A stretch of DNA of 64,000 nucleotides from positions 62,001-126,000 of the IMG/VR virus record IMGVR_UViG_3300042900_000746, one strand, 5' to 3'. The notes under the pieces are model-generated. The model was not told where the DNA came from and made no database searches. It worked only from the letters and a program-made list of their open reading frames with translations. This stretch comes from a virus. Positions 1-11,800 of this stretch are shown here, in pieces. The position numbers and the translations under genes are program-made. The number at the start of each line of letters is the position of its first letter. The stretch's first letter is position 1.

Positions 1-3000
1 GCTCAATACGTTATTAACAGTGGCATTGTCTAAGAAGTTCTTGTTAATTGAAGTCAATGACTTAACAACAACTGCATTAAAGTATTCTACTATTCCACCT
101 TTATCTATACTGGTATCAATATAATTTGCTCTAGCAAACTCAATAGCTTCCTTAAAGTTTTGGTTGGAAGTACTATCTGCACTAGATTCACTGGAAGAAT
201 TATTTGTACTTTGTAAATTATTTACAAAATCTGAACCCAATAGAATTGAGAACTCATCTAAAGCTCCAGCTGAACCATTTCCAGTAGTATCATTGAATTT
301 TGCGATAGGATTTGCAATAATTCCAGATCCAGTAAGTATATTTTTATAAAACTCTGGAAATTCATTTTCGTTATCAGGGTCTAAACTAAACGCATCAAAA
401 AATATTTGTTTAACACTTTCATAATTATGATAACCAAATCTAAATTGATCCCAGATATCTTCAGCCTGCCTTAAGGTTCTGCCATCTCCAGCAATGACTG
501 ACACTGAGGCATCAAAGTTTTCATCATAATATGATCTAGCCTCAACGCTAACTATATCTAACGGAGAATAAACTGGAGCAAATGAAACTCTTCCAGTTCC
601 AGAATCACCTCCCGTTGTAGTTAATTCATCATCTAGTATTTCATAGAGATTATCTCTTTTTAGACTATCATAGTCATCGCCAGTAGCATCTATGACGGCC
701 TGGAAATAAGTTTTTTGATCACCTTCTTTTACGACATTTAATGCATTACCGCCGTATTGCAAACCTTCGACATTTGATACCATATTAGTATCCAATGGCT
801 TATACGCATTTAATGAATCATTTATGGCGATAGCTCTTCTTTCTATCGTATCTGCCGAACCACTTCTATCTCCTGATGCTGTTCTTTGTATTGCATAATT
901 TACATCACCTTCTTTTGGTTTAAAGGATCCAAAACCAATTAACTGAACTTCATCTCCCTCAATTTTTTCTCCATTTTCACCCTTTAATGAGAAGTCTGAC
1001 ACTGGTGCAACTGCATCTGCTATAACTCCAACAGGAACATTATCCGGAACAAATGCCATAAAGCATTCTTGCATAATGGGATAAGGTCTAAATCCAGAAT
1101 TTCTCCAGTTATTCATATCTCCACCACCACCCTGTGCTGCCCTAGAGACGACCATGTCTTCTTCTTTAGAATTTCGTGTAATTACACCTAAGTAATAAGC
1201 TGCATCTGGCGACACTACTGCATCAGACAATTGATAATCCTTAGCGGTGCCGTCACTATCAACTCCACTAATTGTTTTTTGACTACCCCATAAGAAGTAT
1301 GCTGGACGACAAACCACCGCTCTTCTATTGGTAGGGTTGTAAACTAAAACTTTTCTAGATTTATAATCTTTTACTGTTCCATATAGATCTTCAAAATCAT
1401 AATTAGATTTAAATTGACTAATAGTATCTTCATCTGCGCCAGTTCTATTGGTTTCACTCTGGGAGACTGGGTTATATGGCCATCTCATGGCTATATAGAA
1501 TTGTTCGTCTTCAGCTGTAGCTGGAGTACCCCATTCCTTATAGGTTAATTCTCCATAATTATCTGATTGATATTCAAAAGAAAAATCATCATCAACATTT
1601 TCTTTTTTTATTACACCTGAACCAATAGACCCTGCTGCATTAGTCGAGAGATCTATTCTTGGCAGCGGGACCATTACTTTTCGTGCTTCTGGATATAATT
1701 TTATTGCTTCTTGATTAAGTTGTCCAAAATTTAATGGATTATCAAGATTAATGGTGTCATCAGACGGGATCAGTGTTTGTTTTGTTTCTTCAAAGAAAAT
1801 ATATTCTAAACTTTGAAGTTTTAATAAATTATTATAATAGTCCTTATTACCTTCAGTTATATGATCTCCATCACTGTCGTCCATATGATCTTTGATATCA
1901 CGTGCCAAAGAAATAAACGGAGCATTAATTAATTGATCGTCAGGGAGATCTTCATTTGCGGTAAAGTATGGGAAACTGTATCTTGGCGGAAGATTGGGCA
2001 GCTGCTTATGTTTATCTTGTTGTATAGCTAGGGTATCTTCTGTTCCGCCACCAACGACTCCTACTGGTAAGTGTAAACCAACATTAACATAACCTTTAGA
2101 TACTGGCAATTTAGCTAATATTTTAGTTGTGTCAGATGGATCGTAATATGTCATAGACGGTTCTGAATAAAAGTTTAATATTTTTCCAGCTACTTTTGAT
2201 GTAGGTGCGTAGACGCCACCAGAAGTTAACATGGATTGAGACATATCCTGAATTGTTTGACTTGGCTCTGATGCTTGAAAAAAGGCTGCGTAGTCAGCAA
2301 GGGGGTTGGAGTCTTTATTGATTTTATCTAAAATAGATATAAGATCTTGATCTGGTTGCTTCATCTGAGGAGGAATGATTCCTAATTCCTCAGCTTTTTC
2401 TTGCCCAGGAAAACCTGTTGTAATTGGGACTACACCAGATGTATAAAGCCAATGTGGTTTGCCATAAAATACTGTCGACCTATCTTCAAATGGTCTAACC
2501 GCTACAATATAATTAGGTAGCAATCTTGCGCACATTTGAAATAAATCCCAAACAGTTCTCATATAAGTTTGAGCTTTAAACGAGACTTCGTCAAAACCGG
2601 GTAAATCATCATCAGAATTAGGAGATATAATTCCCATAGTTCTGAATAGATTAGTTCCACCTCTGCCACGTAGTACTCCAAGCAACCCTGATCCAGCTAT
2701 GGCTGCAGTAACCGGTCCTCCTAGTGCAAAAACTCCTGCGGTTATACCAGCGCCGAATAAACCTTTGACTAATCCAGCTCTTCCTTCTGAATTTACAAGT
2801 TGGTTATCTTCTGTTAAGAAATCTAATGTGCTATTTGCTCCAGTATCTAATAGGCCATCATTTTCTAACTCTGAATTAGAAATTAAGTCATTCCAAGTTC
2901 TATCGGTCAACCTGCCAAGATAGCCTTCCATTCTTTCATTGTGGCTATTTTCTTGGGTAAGAGATGATGCCGTAGACCATCCATCATCTAGGTCACCACC

Positions 3001-6000
3001 AAGAAATTGAGCAATGCCCGTTCCATTTCCGGGATAAATATTTCTTTTATATATTTCAAGATCTACTTGAGCGCAGAAGTTAGCAAATAATTGGCTAACT
3101 GCGGAAAATGTATTGCCTCTATAATTCATGCTAAAACCCTCGGTAATTCCAACAGCTTTATTCATGAAACTATTATTGCTTCCAGCAATACTAAATGCTC
3201 CAGTTATACTATCCCGAACAGCGTCATTCTTTGCCCGCTCTCCTGTAGTCAATGGCTCATACAAAATATTGCCAAAGTGTCTAATGCCAAATCTATTTTC
3301 AGAAAATACTGTTCCTCTTGTCGCATGAGCTATAGCTTCTCTTGTCCTAGAAGCGCCCATAGAAAGTAGTCTTACCATTAAGTCTCTAGGCTCTGACATA
3401 TACATGCCAGTATCAACGCCGCCATCGATCTTTCCGCTACTGCCTTTTTTATTTACTGAATTGATTACTGCGCCTAATTCAATTGCGTCTGACTGTGCTG
3501 TAATTGTGACAATTTCACCTTGTTCAACATTGGTAATAACTCCATTGAAAAGAGTTTGCAGTGAGTTTGGATTTGATCCATAACCTGCTCTTAAATGAAC
3601 CCTTACTCCTGGCTTTAATCGTATATTAGCTATATCAACAACATATTCATTTCTCATATGTCCAAGAATATTTTTTGACATATTTAAAGTTCTTTCAATA
3701 ATAGAACTTAAACCATCAGTTAAAGAAAGTGGGTCATTATTTCCTTCAGTATCATTAGGGTTAAATATTTTACTAGATTCATTCTTTGTTAATTTACTGT
3801 AAAGATTAGAAACTCTGAAAATTAAAGTATCACCTAATAAATCTTCTGAGCTTACTACAGAGAAGTCAATAATAGATTGTAGACCATAGAAGTTGTCGAA
3901 CAGTTTAACGCCCGCAAACATACCGCCTTCATCTATTAACCATAACATATATGTTGGAAACGCGCGTAGCATTCGGCCTGACACATCTCGGTAAGATGCA
4001 TCGACCATCATAGTCTCCCAATGTGATTGCACATCACCTGTATAGGCGTTTTGGTATTCAGAAACTGCTTTTGCCCCAGAGACACCTGTATTAACAGTGG
4101 TATTTCCAGTTTCTGGAGTCTGTACATCTTTTATGAAATTAGATGAAAATTTGGTAACCCCTGAATTGGCGGAATCACTTTCATCGGTGACCTTCTTAAT
4201 ATTCGTGCCATTAGCGGTTAAGTAGAATCTACCATTGTCTCTACTAATATATCCAAAATGAGTGCCTGCTGCAGTTTGCAAGATCGATGGAATTTTATTA
4301 TCTAATATATCAGCTGGATCTGATGCAGGTACTGTAAAAATTTGTTTATGAAAATCAACTTCATCTGGATCAAAACTGACAAATTCTTCACCTTGTATGT
4401 TAAAGGCTCCGCTCAAAGCTGCTTCAATAGAATTAGCGTTTGCTGCATCATTCGGAGATAAGTCTCCCTGCTGAAAACGAGCTGGAGTAACTGCATCAAA
4501 GAATGGATTTGTTTCACTAGTTTCTTCAGTTAATGTAATGAAATCAGTCAATAGTTGCACATTTGTGGCACTGCTATAGTCTGTGTTGCCGGTAACAACA
4601 TTTCTTAGTAAATGAATAAATCTAGATAATCCAATTTGATTTGCAATTATGTAATCTTTCATTTGCTGCACAACGTCTGAAGAAGCTATAGTATCTTCTC
4701 TATTATTGTATAACTGAATAAATTCTAATATTTTTGCAGTTATCCCTAAGCCATCAGAACCTTCACCGCCCCATCCACCTGAACCATCGGAATGAGTATC
4801 AAAATTATAGTCTTGAATTTTTGAATGCTGTGTACTAAAGCTGTTTACTACATCTCTATCAAACATTTCAAAACTTCTGAAGTAATAATCTGGATCTAAA
4901 TGCCCTACAACATCTCCGTCAGAATTTTTTAAACTTAAAGGAAAATCTGGATACGCATTGAACGTTCCCCAGAATTGTTTAATTCTTAAAAATGGATTTT
5001 TCTTTGTACTGAATTGTTGTATTAATTCTTTTTGCTGAGTACTGCTAAGTTCTTCTCGTTTTTGTTGGAATATGTCAAAGTCTATTAGAGTTAATTGGAC
5101 ACTGTATGCGTGAGGATAATTAGGTATCGTACTAACATTATAACTTAGTGGTAAGACATATTTAATTCCGCACAGTGCCGTAATAATATTCTTAATACCT
5201 AAGAAGCCAATTACTCCAGTAGCGTGCTCTAGTCTTGCTAAATTAGATATATGATCAAAAACATTTTTTAATTTAATTAATTCTTTTTCACCAATTACAG
5301 TCATAGATATACTGATACTGCTGTCCCTGCCACCAATGTGCTGATAGGTTGGCTCATCTTGCATTTGTATTTGTAATTTAGCCAGGCTGTTACCCATGGA
5401 TACTGTCACGCCATTAATAATCACGGCATGAGGATCTAAGTCAACCCGTATCATCGGAACTTCCCATTCTTTGAATGAGTAACCACTTTCCCTAATTACA
5501 TTTCCATCTTCATCTATATTGTAATTACCTTTGGCTCTTGCTGCTTCCATTAAAGATTGAATAGGCCCACTCATAAAAAATCTTTGATATAAAGACACAC
5601 TAAATGCTTGAGCTAATTCATTTTGAACACTTTTTTCAATAGAAGTTCTCATTTCATCTGTAAGATCTGGAATTCCAAGTTTACGTATCTTTTCTTCAGT
5701 TATTCCACTCTTTATTAAGTCTAAGTAAGATACTGGATCTCTTGAAATATCAGTGAATGAATCTTTCATACCATTAAGGGATACATTATTTATAAACTTT
5801 CCTTGGAAAATGTATGTGCCCTGTTCAGGATAATTCGCTGCTGAAGTATTAAAGTTATTCTTTAGCCAATCTGCTTGAGTCTTAGTGATGCTTTTATTTT
5901 CAGCAATAAATGAGGTGACAAAAAACGCATATATCTGTTCAGCTTTATCGTCTGATGTAATACCGGCTGTCAATATATCTATAGAATCTTTTATTGTATT

Positions 6001-8391
6001 CGCTATTGATTTAGAATAAGAGTCTGAAAGTGATATATCTTGAACTTCTGCTAAAGACACCCCATATGATTCTGATTGATTAATATCTATGCCAAACCTA
6101 GAAAGTATTCCTTGCCAAGTATTTTGCCCTAGATCAGTTAACGTTTTTTCCTGTTTAGTTCTGAATGAAGATGTATCAGGCAAATAAATCTTTGTTTGAG
6201 TTTCAGCTGGGGCAAATAGAGAAATATTGTTTCCATTTTTCCATTCAGAAATTACGTTAATATTTAATACATCATTATCAAATACATTCGGCGGAACTGC
6301 GGGTGTTTCAGGATCTGTGTCAATATCAGAATCAGTTATGCCAATAGCAAAACCAAAGTCAGTTACAGTTTTTCCAGTAACAGTTTTAGCGGTTAAATCC
6401 ACTTCTTTTACATCAGACTGCTTTAATAGAAATTCTTCATTAACATAGTCATGAAGATGTCCTGCGGCCTTGCCCATATAATGACGATATTTACCCCAAT
6501 GAATTGCTTGATTAAAGTCTTTGATCATTGGAAGAAATGGTTGGTGATTAAAATTCAATAATTCAATATCAACAGCGAGTGCAAAAGGATAATTTGGAAT
6601 AGTTGAAATACTCATACTAGAAAGGGCTACTGCTGTTATTCCGTGAACAGTATTTAAGTAATTATTCTTAATAGGGAGAATTGGAGAATATTTAAACGCC
6701 GCGACTAGGCCTCTTAGTGAGGAAAGAAATTTATCTATCTTTATTTCAGTATCTCCACCATTTTTAAAATCAATTTTAAATGTATCATTTAAATCTATTC
6801 TCGACAAGGCGTCTACTGACAATCCCCAAATTTCTTCATAGTTTGGAAAAAACAATCTCATTCTAATACTGGTCTCTTTATATCCAGAATTAAACTTAGG
6901 ACTGTTCTTCTGCCTAATGGCCGCACCAGTAAGGCTTCCAGTTTTAAAATTAGAATTTACATCTATTGATACAGGGGGAACATAGAAGTTTGCTGCACCC
7001 AATCTTAGGTGAAAATTATCTGGAGTATTTGGAGCTATATTAGCTCTGAATGGTGATGTCTTCAATACATTTTGAATACGTTGCGATGTATTAGTGAACT
7101 TGTAAGCCATCTGGAAAATTGCTCTTGCAGTTTGACCAATGGCAACAAAGTTTCCATAATCAGTAGCTGTAAGTACAGAGGTAACACCAAAAGCTTTTTC
7201 TAAAGATAATGCAAAGTCATCTGCGTTATTGAGGGTATCTTCTTCTCCTCCGCCTTTACCATTATCGGAATAATCTCCAACAACTGCTAGTGCATCGACC
7301 AGGAAGGTTGTTAAACTTGGGAAGTAAAAACTTATCGCTGCAAAAGTTAAGGGATCATGTTTCAACCTTTGTATTACTTCGCCTAATGAAATTAACCAGG
7401 GTAGATCTACAGTAGGATCTACTACATCATTTGCAGATCTCTTCAGTGTAAATTTATTTCTAAGCCTTTTCTTTGCAAACTCTGATATTTCATAGGCATA
7501 AGATGCTAGGTGGAGTAGGCCAATTTCTTCTATTTTATTCATTATAGTTTCAAAATTATTTCTTCCAGATGACTGTTCTGCTAAACCATTCAATCCTTCA
7601 AGATTTAAATTTGAAAAAACTCTACTAAAACTATTGACATACTTAAGGGATGATTCATAATTTTCATATGTAATACCATCTAAATTTCTTCCCTTAAAAG
7701 TTCTTTCCAAAACTCCAGGATAATATGAACCTAAGGAAAATAGACTATAAATATCTTCAAGCTGTCCAATATCTGATTCTATAACCGTATCTTCTGAATT
7801 ATCCCTCTCTTCACCATCAGTTGCGTCTTCAGGATTTTCTGTATTAGAATCTTTAAATGAAGATATTCTACTTTTAACAAATTCCAAAAAACATCTATAT
7901 ATTCTAAAACCAAATATGATAAAAACGTTTTGGTCATACTTAGCATTAATAAAATTATTTTGATAAAAATGAACTCTTATTTGAGCCATTGTTGTAGATG
8001 GAGTTAGCTCATATTCCGTTGCATAAAACCTCAATATGTCTTCTGTCCACGTTTTAGCAACTGCATTTCCTACAAGAGTGGCTATGCATGAACTATACGC
8101 ATCGACTGCTATTTGGTCATTTTCATCTAAAAATATTAATTGAGATAAATTTAAATCATAATCTTTTAACTCAATTTTTTCTGAATTAGAATTAAATTCT
8201 CCGGATCCATCTTTAATGAGATCTCTCATTTTAAGATATTGATCTGCCTCACTGTACGGAGTATAAGATGTCTCTTCATCATTCCCTATTGAGGGATCCA
8301 ATAATAGGTCAATATACCTCGCAAGTGAATCTAGCGCATTATTGCTTTTTAATGTTGTTAGCGCGTTAAATGATTGGGGACTGATAGCCAT
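1..8391 (-). CDS. Giant baseplate/hub fusion protein, at least 2796 aa, 3' end outside window
   Basis: The frame stays open from an ATG at 8391 (good AGGA site 8 bases upstream, directly after the 147-aa gene) to the left window edge in every stretch I translated, so the C-terminus is missing. A tube/baseplate-like segment occurs twice: GIxxV...ISTIPNYPxAxxV near residue 597 and again near residue 1088, about 490 residues apart. Residues about 1584-1634 read like a tail hub (gpD/gp27 type) barrel: KPGVRVHLRAGYG, then LFNGVITNVEQGE and VTITAQSDAIEL. A short Gly/Ala hydrophobic stretch (about residues 1880-1910) follows. Position after the tape-measure candidate and the next giant gene agrees with baseplate genes. 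Hub and baseplate role is inferred; no lysozyme motif was seen in the parts I read. A protein of this size that joins domains usually found on separate hub and wedge proteins is unusual. Confidence 0.8.
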   Translation of the reverse strand, partial: MAISPQSFNALTTLKSNNALDSLARYIDLLLDPSIGNDEETSYTPYSEADQYLKMRDLIKDGSGEFNSNSEKIELKDYDLNLSQLIFLDENDQIAVDAYSSCIATLVGNAVAKTWTEDILRFYATEYELTPSTTMAQIRVHFYQNNFINAKYDQNVFIIFGFRIYRCFLEFVKSRISSFKDSNTENPEDATDGEERDNSEDTVIESDIGQLEDIYSLFSLGSYYPGVLERTFKGRNLDGITYENYESSLKYVNSFSRVFSNLNLEGLNGLAEQSSGRNNFETIMNKIEEIGLLHLASYAYEISEFAKKRLRNKFTLKRSANDVVDPTVDLPWLISLGEVIQRLKHDPLTFAAISFYFPSLTTFLVDALAVVGDYSDNGKGGGEEDTLNNADDFALSLEKAFGVTSVLTATDYGNFVAIGQTARAIFQMAYKFTNTSQRIQNVLKTSPFRANIAPNTPDNFHLRLGAANFYVPPVSIDVNSNFKTGSLTGAAIRQKNSPKFNSGYKETSIRMRLFFPNYEEIWGLSVDALSRIDLNDTFKIDFKNGGDTEIKIDKFLSSLRGLVAAFKYSPILPIKNNYLNTVHGITAVALSSMSISTIPNYPFALAVDIELLNFNHQPFLPMIKDFNQAIHWGKYRHYMGKAAGHLHDYVNEEFLLKQSDVKEVDLTAKTVTGKTVTDFGFAIGITDSDIDTDPETPAVPPNVFDNDVLNINVISEWKNGNNISLFAPAETQTKIYLPDTSSFRTKQEKTLTDLGQNTWQGILSRFGIDINQSESYGVSLAEVQDISLSDSYSKSIANTIKDSIDILTAGITSDDKAEQIYAFFVTSFIAENKSITKTQADWLKNNFNTSAANYPEQGTYIFQGKFINNVSLNGMKDSFTDISRDPVSYLDLIKSGITEEKIRKLGIPDLTDEMRTSIEKSVQNELAQAFSVSLYQRFFMSGPIQSLMEAARAKGNYNIDEDGNVIRESGYSFKEWEVPMIRVDLDPHAVIINGVTVSMGNSLAKLQIQMQDEPTYQHIGGRDSSISISMTVIGEKELIKLKNVFDHISNLARLEHATGVIGFLGIKNIITALCGIKYVLPLSYNVSTIPNYPHAYSVQLTLIDFDIFQQKREELSSTQQKELIQQFSTKKNPFLRIKQFWGTFNAYPDFPLSLKNSDGDVVGHLDPDYYFRSFEMFDRDVVNSFSTQHSKIQDYNFDTHSDGSGGWGGEGSDGLGITAKILEFIQLYNNREDTIASSDVVQQMKDYIIANQIGLSRFIHLLRNVVTGNTDYSSATNVQLLTDFITLTEETSETNPFFDAVTPARFQQGDLSPNDAANANSIEAALSGAFNIQGEEFVSFDPDEVDFHKQIFTVPASDPADILDNKIPSILQTAAGTHFGYISRDNGRFYLTANGTNIKKVTDESDSANSGVTKFSSNFIKDVQTPETGNTTVNTGVSGAKAVSEYQNAYTGDVQSHWETMMVDASYRDVSGRMLRAFPTYMLWLIDEGGMFAGVKLFDNFYGLQSIIDFSVVSSEDLLGDTLIFRVSNLYSKLTKNESSKIFNPNDTEGNNDPLSLTDGLSSIIERTLNMSKNILGHMRNEYVVDIANIRLKPGVRVHLRAGYGSNPNSLQTLFNGVITNVEQGEIVTITAQSDAIELGAVINSVNKKGSSGKIDGGVDTGMYMSEPRDLMVRLLSMGASRTREAIAHATRGTVFSENRFGIRHFGNILYEPLTTGERAKNDAVRDSITGAFSIAGSNNSFMNKAVGITEGFSMNYRGNTFSAVSQLFANFCAQVDLEIYKRNIYPGNGTGIAQFLGGDLDDGWSTASSLTQENSHNERMEGYLGRLTDRTWNDLISNSELENDGLLDTGANSTLDFLTEDNQLVNSEGRAGLVKGLFGAGITAGVFALGGPVTAAIAGSGLLGVLRGRGGTNLFRTMGIISPNSDDDLPGFDEVSFKAQTYMRTVWDLFQMCARLLPNYIVAVRPFEDRSTVFYGKPHWLYTSGVVPITTGFPGQEKAEELGIIPPQMKQPDQDLISILDKINKDSNPLADYAAFFQASEPSQTIQDMSQSMLTSGGVYAPTSKVAGKILNFYSEPSMTYYDPSDTTKILAKLPVSKGYVNVGLHLPVGVVGGGTEDTLAIQQDKHKQLPNLPPRYSFPYFTANEDLPDDQLINAPFISLARDIKDHMDDSDGDHITEGNKDYYNNLLKLQSLEYIFFEETKQTLIPSDDTINLDNPLNFGQLNQEAIKLYPEARKVMVPLPRIDLSTNAAGSIGSGVIKKENVDDDFSFEYQSDNYGELTYKEWGTPATAEDEQFYIAMRWPYNPVSQSETNRTGADEDTISQFKSNYDFEDLYGTVKDYKSRKVLVYNPTNRRAVVCRPAYFLWGSQKTISGVDSDGTAKDYQLSDAVVSPDAAYYLGVITRNSKEEDMVVSRAAQGGGGDMNNWRNSGFRPYPIMQECFMAFVPDNVPVGVIADAVAPVSDFSLKGENGEKIEGDEVQLIGFGSFKPKEGDVNYAIQRTASGDRSGSADTIERRAIAINDSLNAYKPLDTNMVSNVEGLQYGGNALNVVKEGDQKTYFQAVIDATGDDYDSLKRDNLYEILDDELTTTGGDSGTGRVSFAPVYSPLDIVSVEARSYYDENFDASVSVIAGDGRTLRQAEDIWDQFRFGYHNYESVKQIFFDAFSLDPDNENEFPEFYKNILTGSGIIANPIAKFNDTTGNGSAGALDEFSILLGSDFVNNLQSTNNSSSESSADSTSNQNFKEAIEFARANYIDTSIDKGGIVEYFNAVVVKSLTSINKNFLDNATVNNVLS

Positions 8392-8400
8392 GTAATTTTC

Positions 8401-8844
8401 CTATTTAAACATCATATTATTTTTAACTATATTGCTAATTTTATTACTAGATGATCCAGTCGCAGACATCGAACTGTAATTATCCATTATACTATAGTTT
8501 TTATCAACAGGTGCCATATTAAAATTAAAGTTTTCATTATTATGAGATACTTGGTTTTTATTATATCGGGCATTTTGTATAGCTTTATTGTCATAGCCCA
8601 CACCATCCATTTGTAGGACAGTGGAGGAACTATTCTGCAGGCCTTCGTATGAGCCTTTTAGCTTGGCAGAATTAGATTTTCTAACAGTAGCTTTTGATTC
8701 ACCAATAGTTTTATTTGCAGAAGACTTACTGGAAGAGATCTTACCTGAGTAAGCATCTGCATTTTGTTTTCTATAAGATGTATCTTTTGGACGACCAGCT
8801 GCACTACTCAGTTTTTTATTTTGGTCACCTGCACCAAAAATCAT
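8401..8844 (-). CDS. Ser/Asn/Lys-rich 147-aa protein of unknown function
   Basis: Low-complexity hydrophilic protein rich in Ser, Asn and Lys, with no recognisable domain, no hydrophobic helix and no cysteine. It lies between two giant virion genes with gaps of about 10 bases, so it is surely co-transcribed with them. The start has AAGGTTAGG a short distance upstream. Its disordered character would fit a linker, a small tail-assembly factor or a minor virion component, but nothing in the sequence decides. The stop lies just before the ribosome binding site of the giant baseplate gene. Confidence 0.75.
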   Translation of the reverse strand: MIFGAGDQNKKLSSAAGRPKDTSYRKQNADAYSGKISSSKSSANKTIGESKATVRKSNSAKLKGSYEGLQNSSSTVLQMDGVGYDNKAIQNARYNKNQVSHNNENFNFNMAPVDKNYSIMDNYSSMSATGSSSNKISNIVKNNMMFK

Positions 8845-8856
8845 AAATACCTAACC

Positions 8857-11800
8857 TTAATAATTGGCTGCCATTTCCGCATATGGATCCTGGGCTACAT
8901 TGGGGATTCTATTATACATAGTAGTGTTGATATTGCCATTAACTAACCCTCCTGCAGCAGCATTAAATCTTCCGACGGTGTCTTGGTCTCCATATAAGTT
9001 TACTTTGTAACTGACGCCAGGATCATAACCTGGTCCTCCAAAGGTGCCAATTTGTGGAACTCGATTTGGATAACCGCTTTCATAGGCGGATCCGCCTGGA
9101 AGTAGTGGGGGGCCAGCCATATCTTCGTGAGTCCTATCCCTGATCTCTGAATAGGCCAAGCTTCCTGCTATTAAGCCTCCAATTGCCAGGGCGCCTTTCT
9201 TGATAGTAGGATTTTTGAAAAGATCTTTAAGATCTCCCATTTTTTCGCCTATTCTTTTATATACTGCTTTGTTCTCTACGAGTCCATCGTCTAGGTCTGT
9301 AATTGAATTAATGATATTATCAGCTAGTCCATCATCTCCAAATGCTGTTCTGGCAGCATCAGCATCTAATACACCAGCTGTTCCTAGGGTCCCTGGTGTT
9401 ACATCATCTATTAGGCCTGTCGATGGATCAATATTTATTAATCCAGCTTGCGCTAGTTCATCTTTTTGCATTTGAGCTCTTATTAATGCTACCTGATGAT
9501 TAGCGTTTCCTCGTACCAAATCGTCAGCAATTTCATCTGACTGACCTAGTAAAGCTCTAAAAACATCATTTTGTTCGTTAGTTGTTTCGAAGATATCGAG
9601 CATTGTGTTCGTGCCGTCATCTATTCTTTGCTGGGCTTCTTTCACGGACTTTAGTCTTTTTTTAGCTTCTATTTCCAAGTCCTCCATAGTGCCTTTATTT
9701 CCGAGGCTAGCTCTGACTTGATTGGCGTAATCTTGATCAAAAGATTCATAATGTTTTACTCTTCTGTACGTTCTAACATCTTGTATTGCTTTAGCTGCCC
9801 TTTCCGCGTCCTCTGGTAGCTCTCCTGCTTGCAGCGACGTTAAATGTCTTAAGCCTCCAATATCAACTCTAGTTCCAGCTGTTACTTTATCTATTGCATT
9901 TACTAAATCTACTGATGACATTCCGACTAATTGAGAAGCTTGACCTATATCTCTTAGTACCTTTTCGCCTATATTATCCAAAAGTGCAGAGTGATTAAAT
10001 AATTCAGTTTGATTCATTGTCTTAATGCTATCTGTGGTCGTATTGAATATCCTATCTAGCTCATCCTTATGGGTAGCAATAATTGATCGAGCAACTGAAT
10101 CAGCTTCCCTAGAAGTTCGTGTTGAAGATAAAATGTCGTCAGATGGAATCCTAGATATTGAGGACCTGTTCACAGAATCAAGATATGAAGAATATCGAAC
10201 GCCTACGTCATGCACCCTGGATATTGATGCAAATGAGTGGTCTGCGTTTAGGCCAATTCTTTTTATTAATTCCTCTTTAATCTTACTTGCATCATTAGAA
10301 GCGGATATATCTTTTAATTCTTTTAATGTTTTGTCTAAATCAACAGCTGTTGCAAGCCCTTGCCTTTGAGCGTCTTCCATACCTGTAATCATATTGTCTA
10401 ATATAGATTTTGTGTCTGTGTCTCTAATTCTATCTTTCAGTAGAAACTCATCAATACCTAATAGAAGACTATCGTCAGAGGAGCCAACTGCGCGCGAGAA
10501 GCCAATCATTTTTCCTAGTCCCTCGATGCTTTGTTCACCAAAAACGTCAAGCCCTAAATCTGCTCCAGACAGTCCTAATTTTACTAGCGCTTTTTGAACT
10601 CCTACATCTTTCATATAATTAGCATTATCAGCTGAAGATAGAAGGCTTCCTACATTTTGAGATAGATTCCTCGAGGAGGCAAAACTTACACCAACGGAGG
10701 CGTCAATTGCCTCGTCCTGTGCTAGTAGGCCAATCTTATAGTTTTTCAGCATGTACTCTTTGGTTGCTTTAGAGGTACCTGCATCATTTAAGAATGCTTC
10801 ATATTGATTCAATACACTGCCAACTGTCATCGATCTATTGACGTACACTCCAAGAATATCTCCACCTTCAATAGCTTTTTTGACACTAAAATCATCTATT
10901 GCTGTCTGAAAAATTGCCCGCAGAGCCGGGTCTGTCTCATAGGTGGATTCCATCATCTTTAGCATTTCTTCAAAATCTGCGGCTTTTGAAAATTTATTTA
11001 TCATTTTTTGATCAAAATTGTTTGCTCTCATTGTTTCCAGGAAATCATCCTTCATGTCAAAAGAACCTGATTCTATAAAAGCTTTAAATATTCCTTCTCT
11101 AGTATAATCTGGTCGTTTGCTTAAATCTTTGACACTCAATGTAGAAGACCCATATCTTTTTATTTTTTCCGCTCTTTTTATGTCTAATTTTTGTATTGTA
11201 GTTACTCCACGTGCTTCTAAATCTCCAAAAACATTTACTATAGCTTGTTCAAAATCATCTATATGATTTAAGGATAGTGTTTTGTCTTTTTTGACAATTT
11301 GTCCTTTAACAGTTGTTTGGTCAGTATGTTTACCATCTAGTATGTCTTGAAGAATTCTGTACGTTTTTTTATGGGCTGTATTGCTAGTTGATTGTGTTAA
11401 AGAGTCTAAGGATTTTCTAAATTCCATAACTGAAGAAGAATCTTCCCTACCCCCAAATAGACCCCTAATAGTATCTTGATCCATATTCATTCTAGCAAAT
11501 ATTAATTCTTCCGGGCCAGATGGCTGACGACTAATGTTGAACCCTAATCGAGTTAATCCTTGATTATCTTTATATGTTAAAACTTTTTCTAACACCTTGT
11601 CGTCTAAGTCGAATCCACCAAGAGCATGTCTGTATTTACCAATAGAGTCAGCCGGCAACATCATTTTATGGCCACTAACTCTAAACTTTAATATGTCGTG
11701 TTTTACATCGCCTAAACCCTCTATCGATATACGATCATATCCCCTGCCTTTATTCAGAATCATCTTTCCTTTTTCGGTTCCCATTAAAATTGCTTCACTG

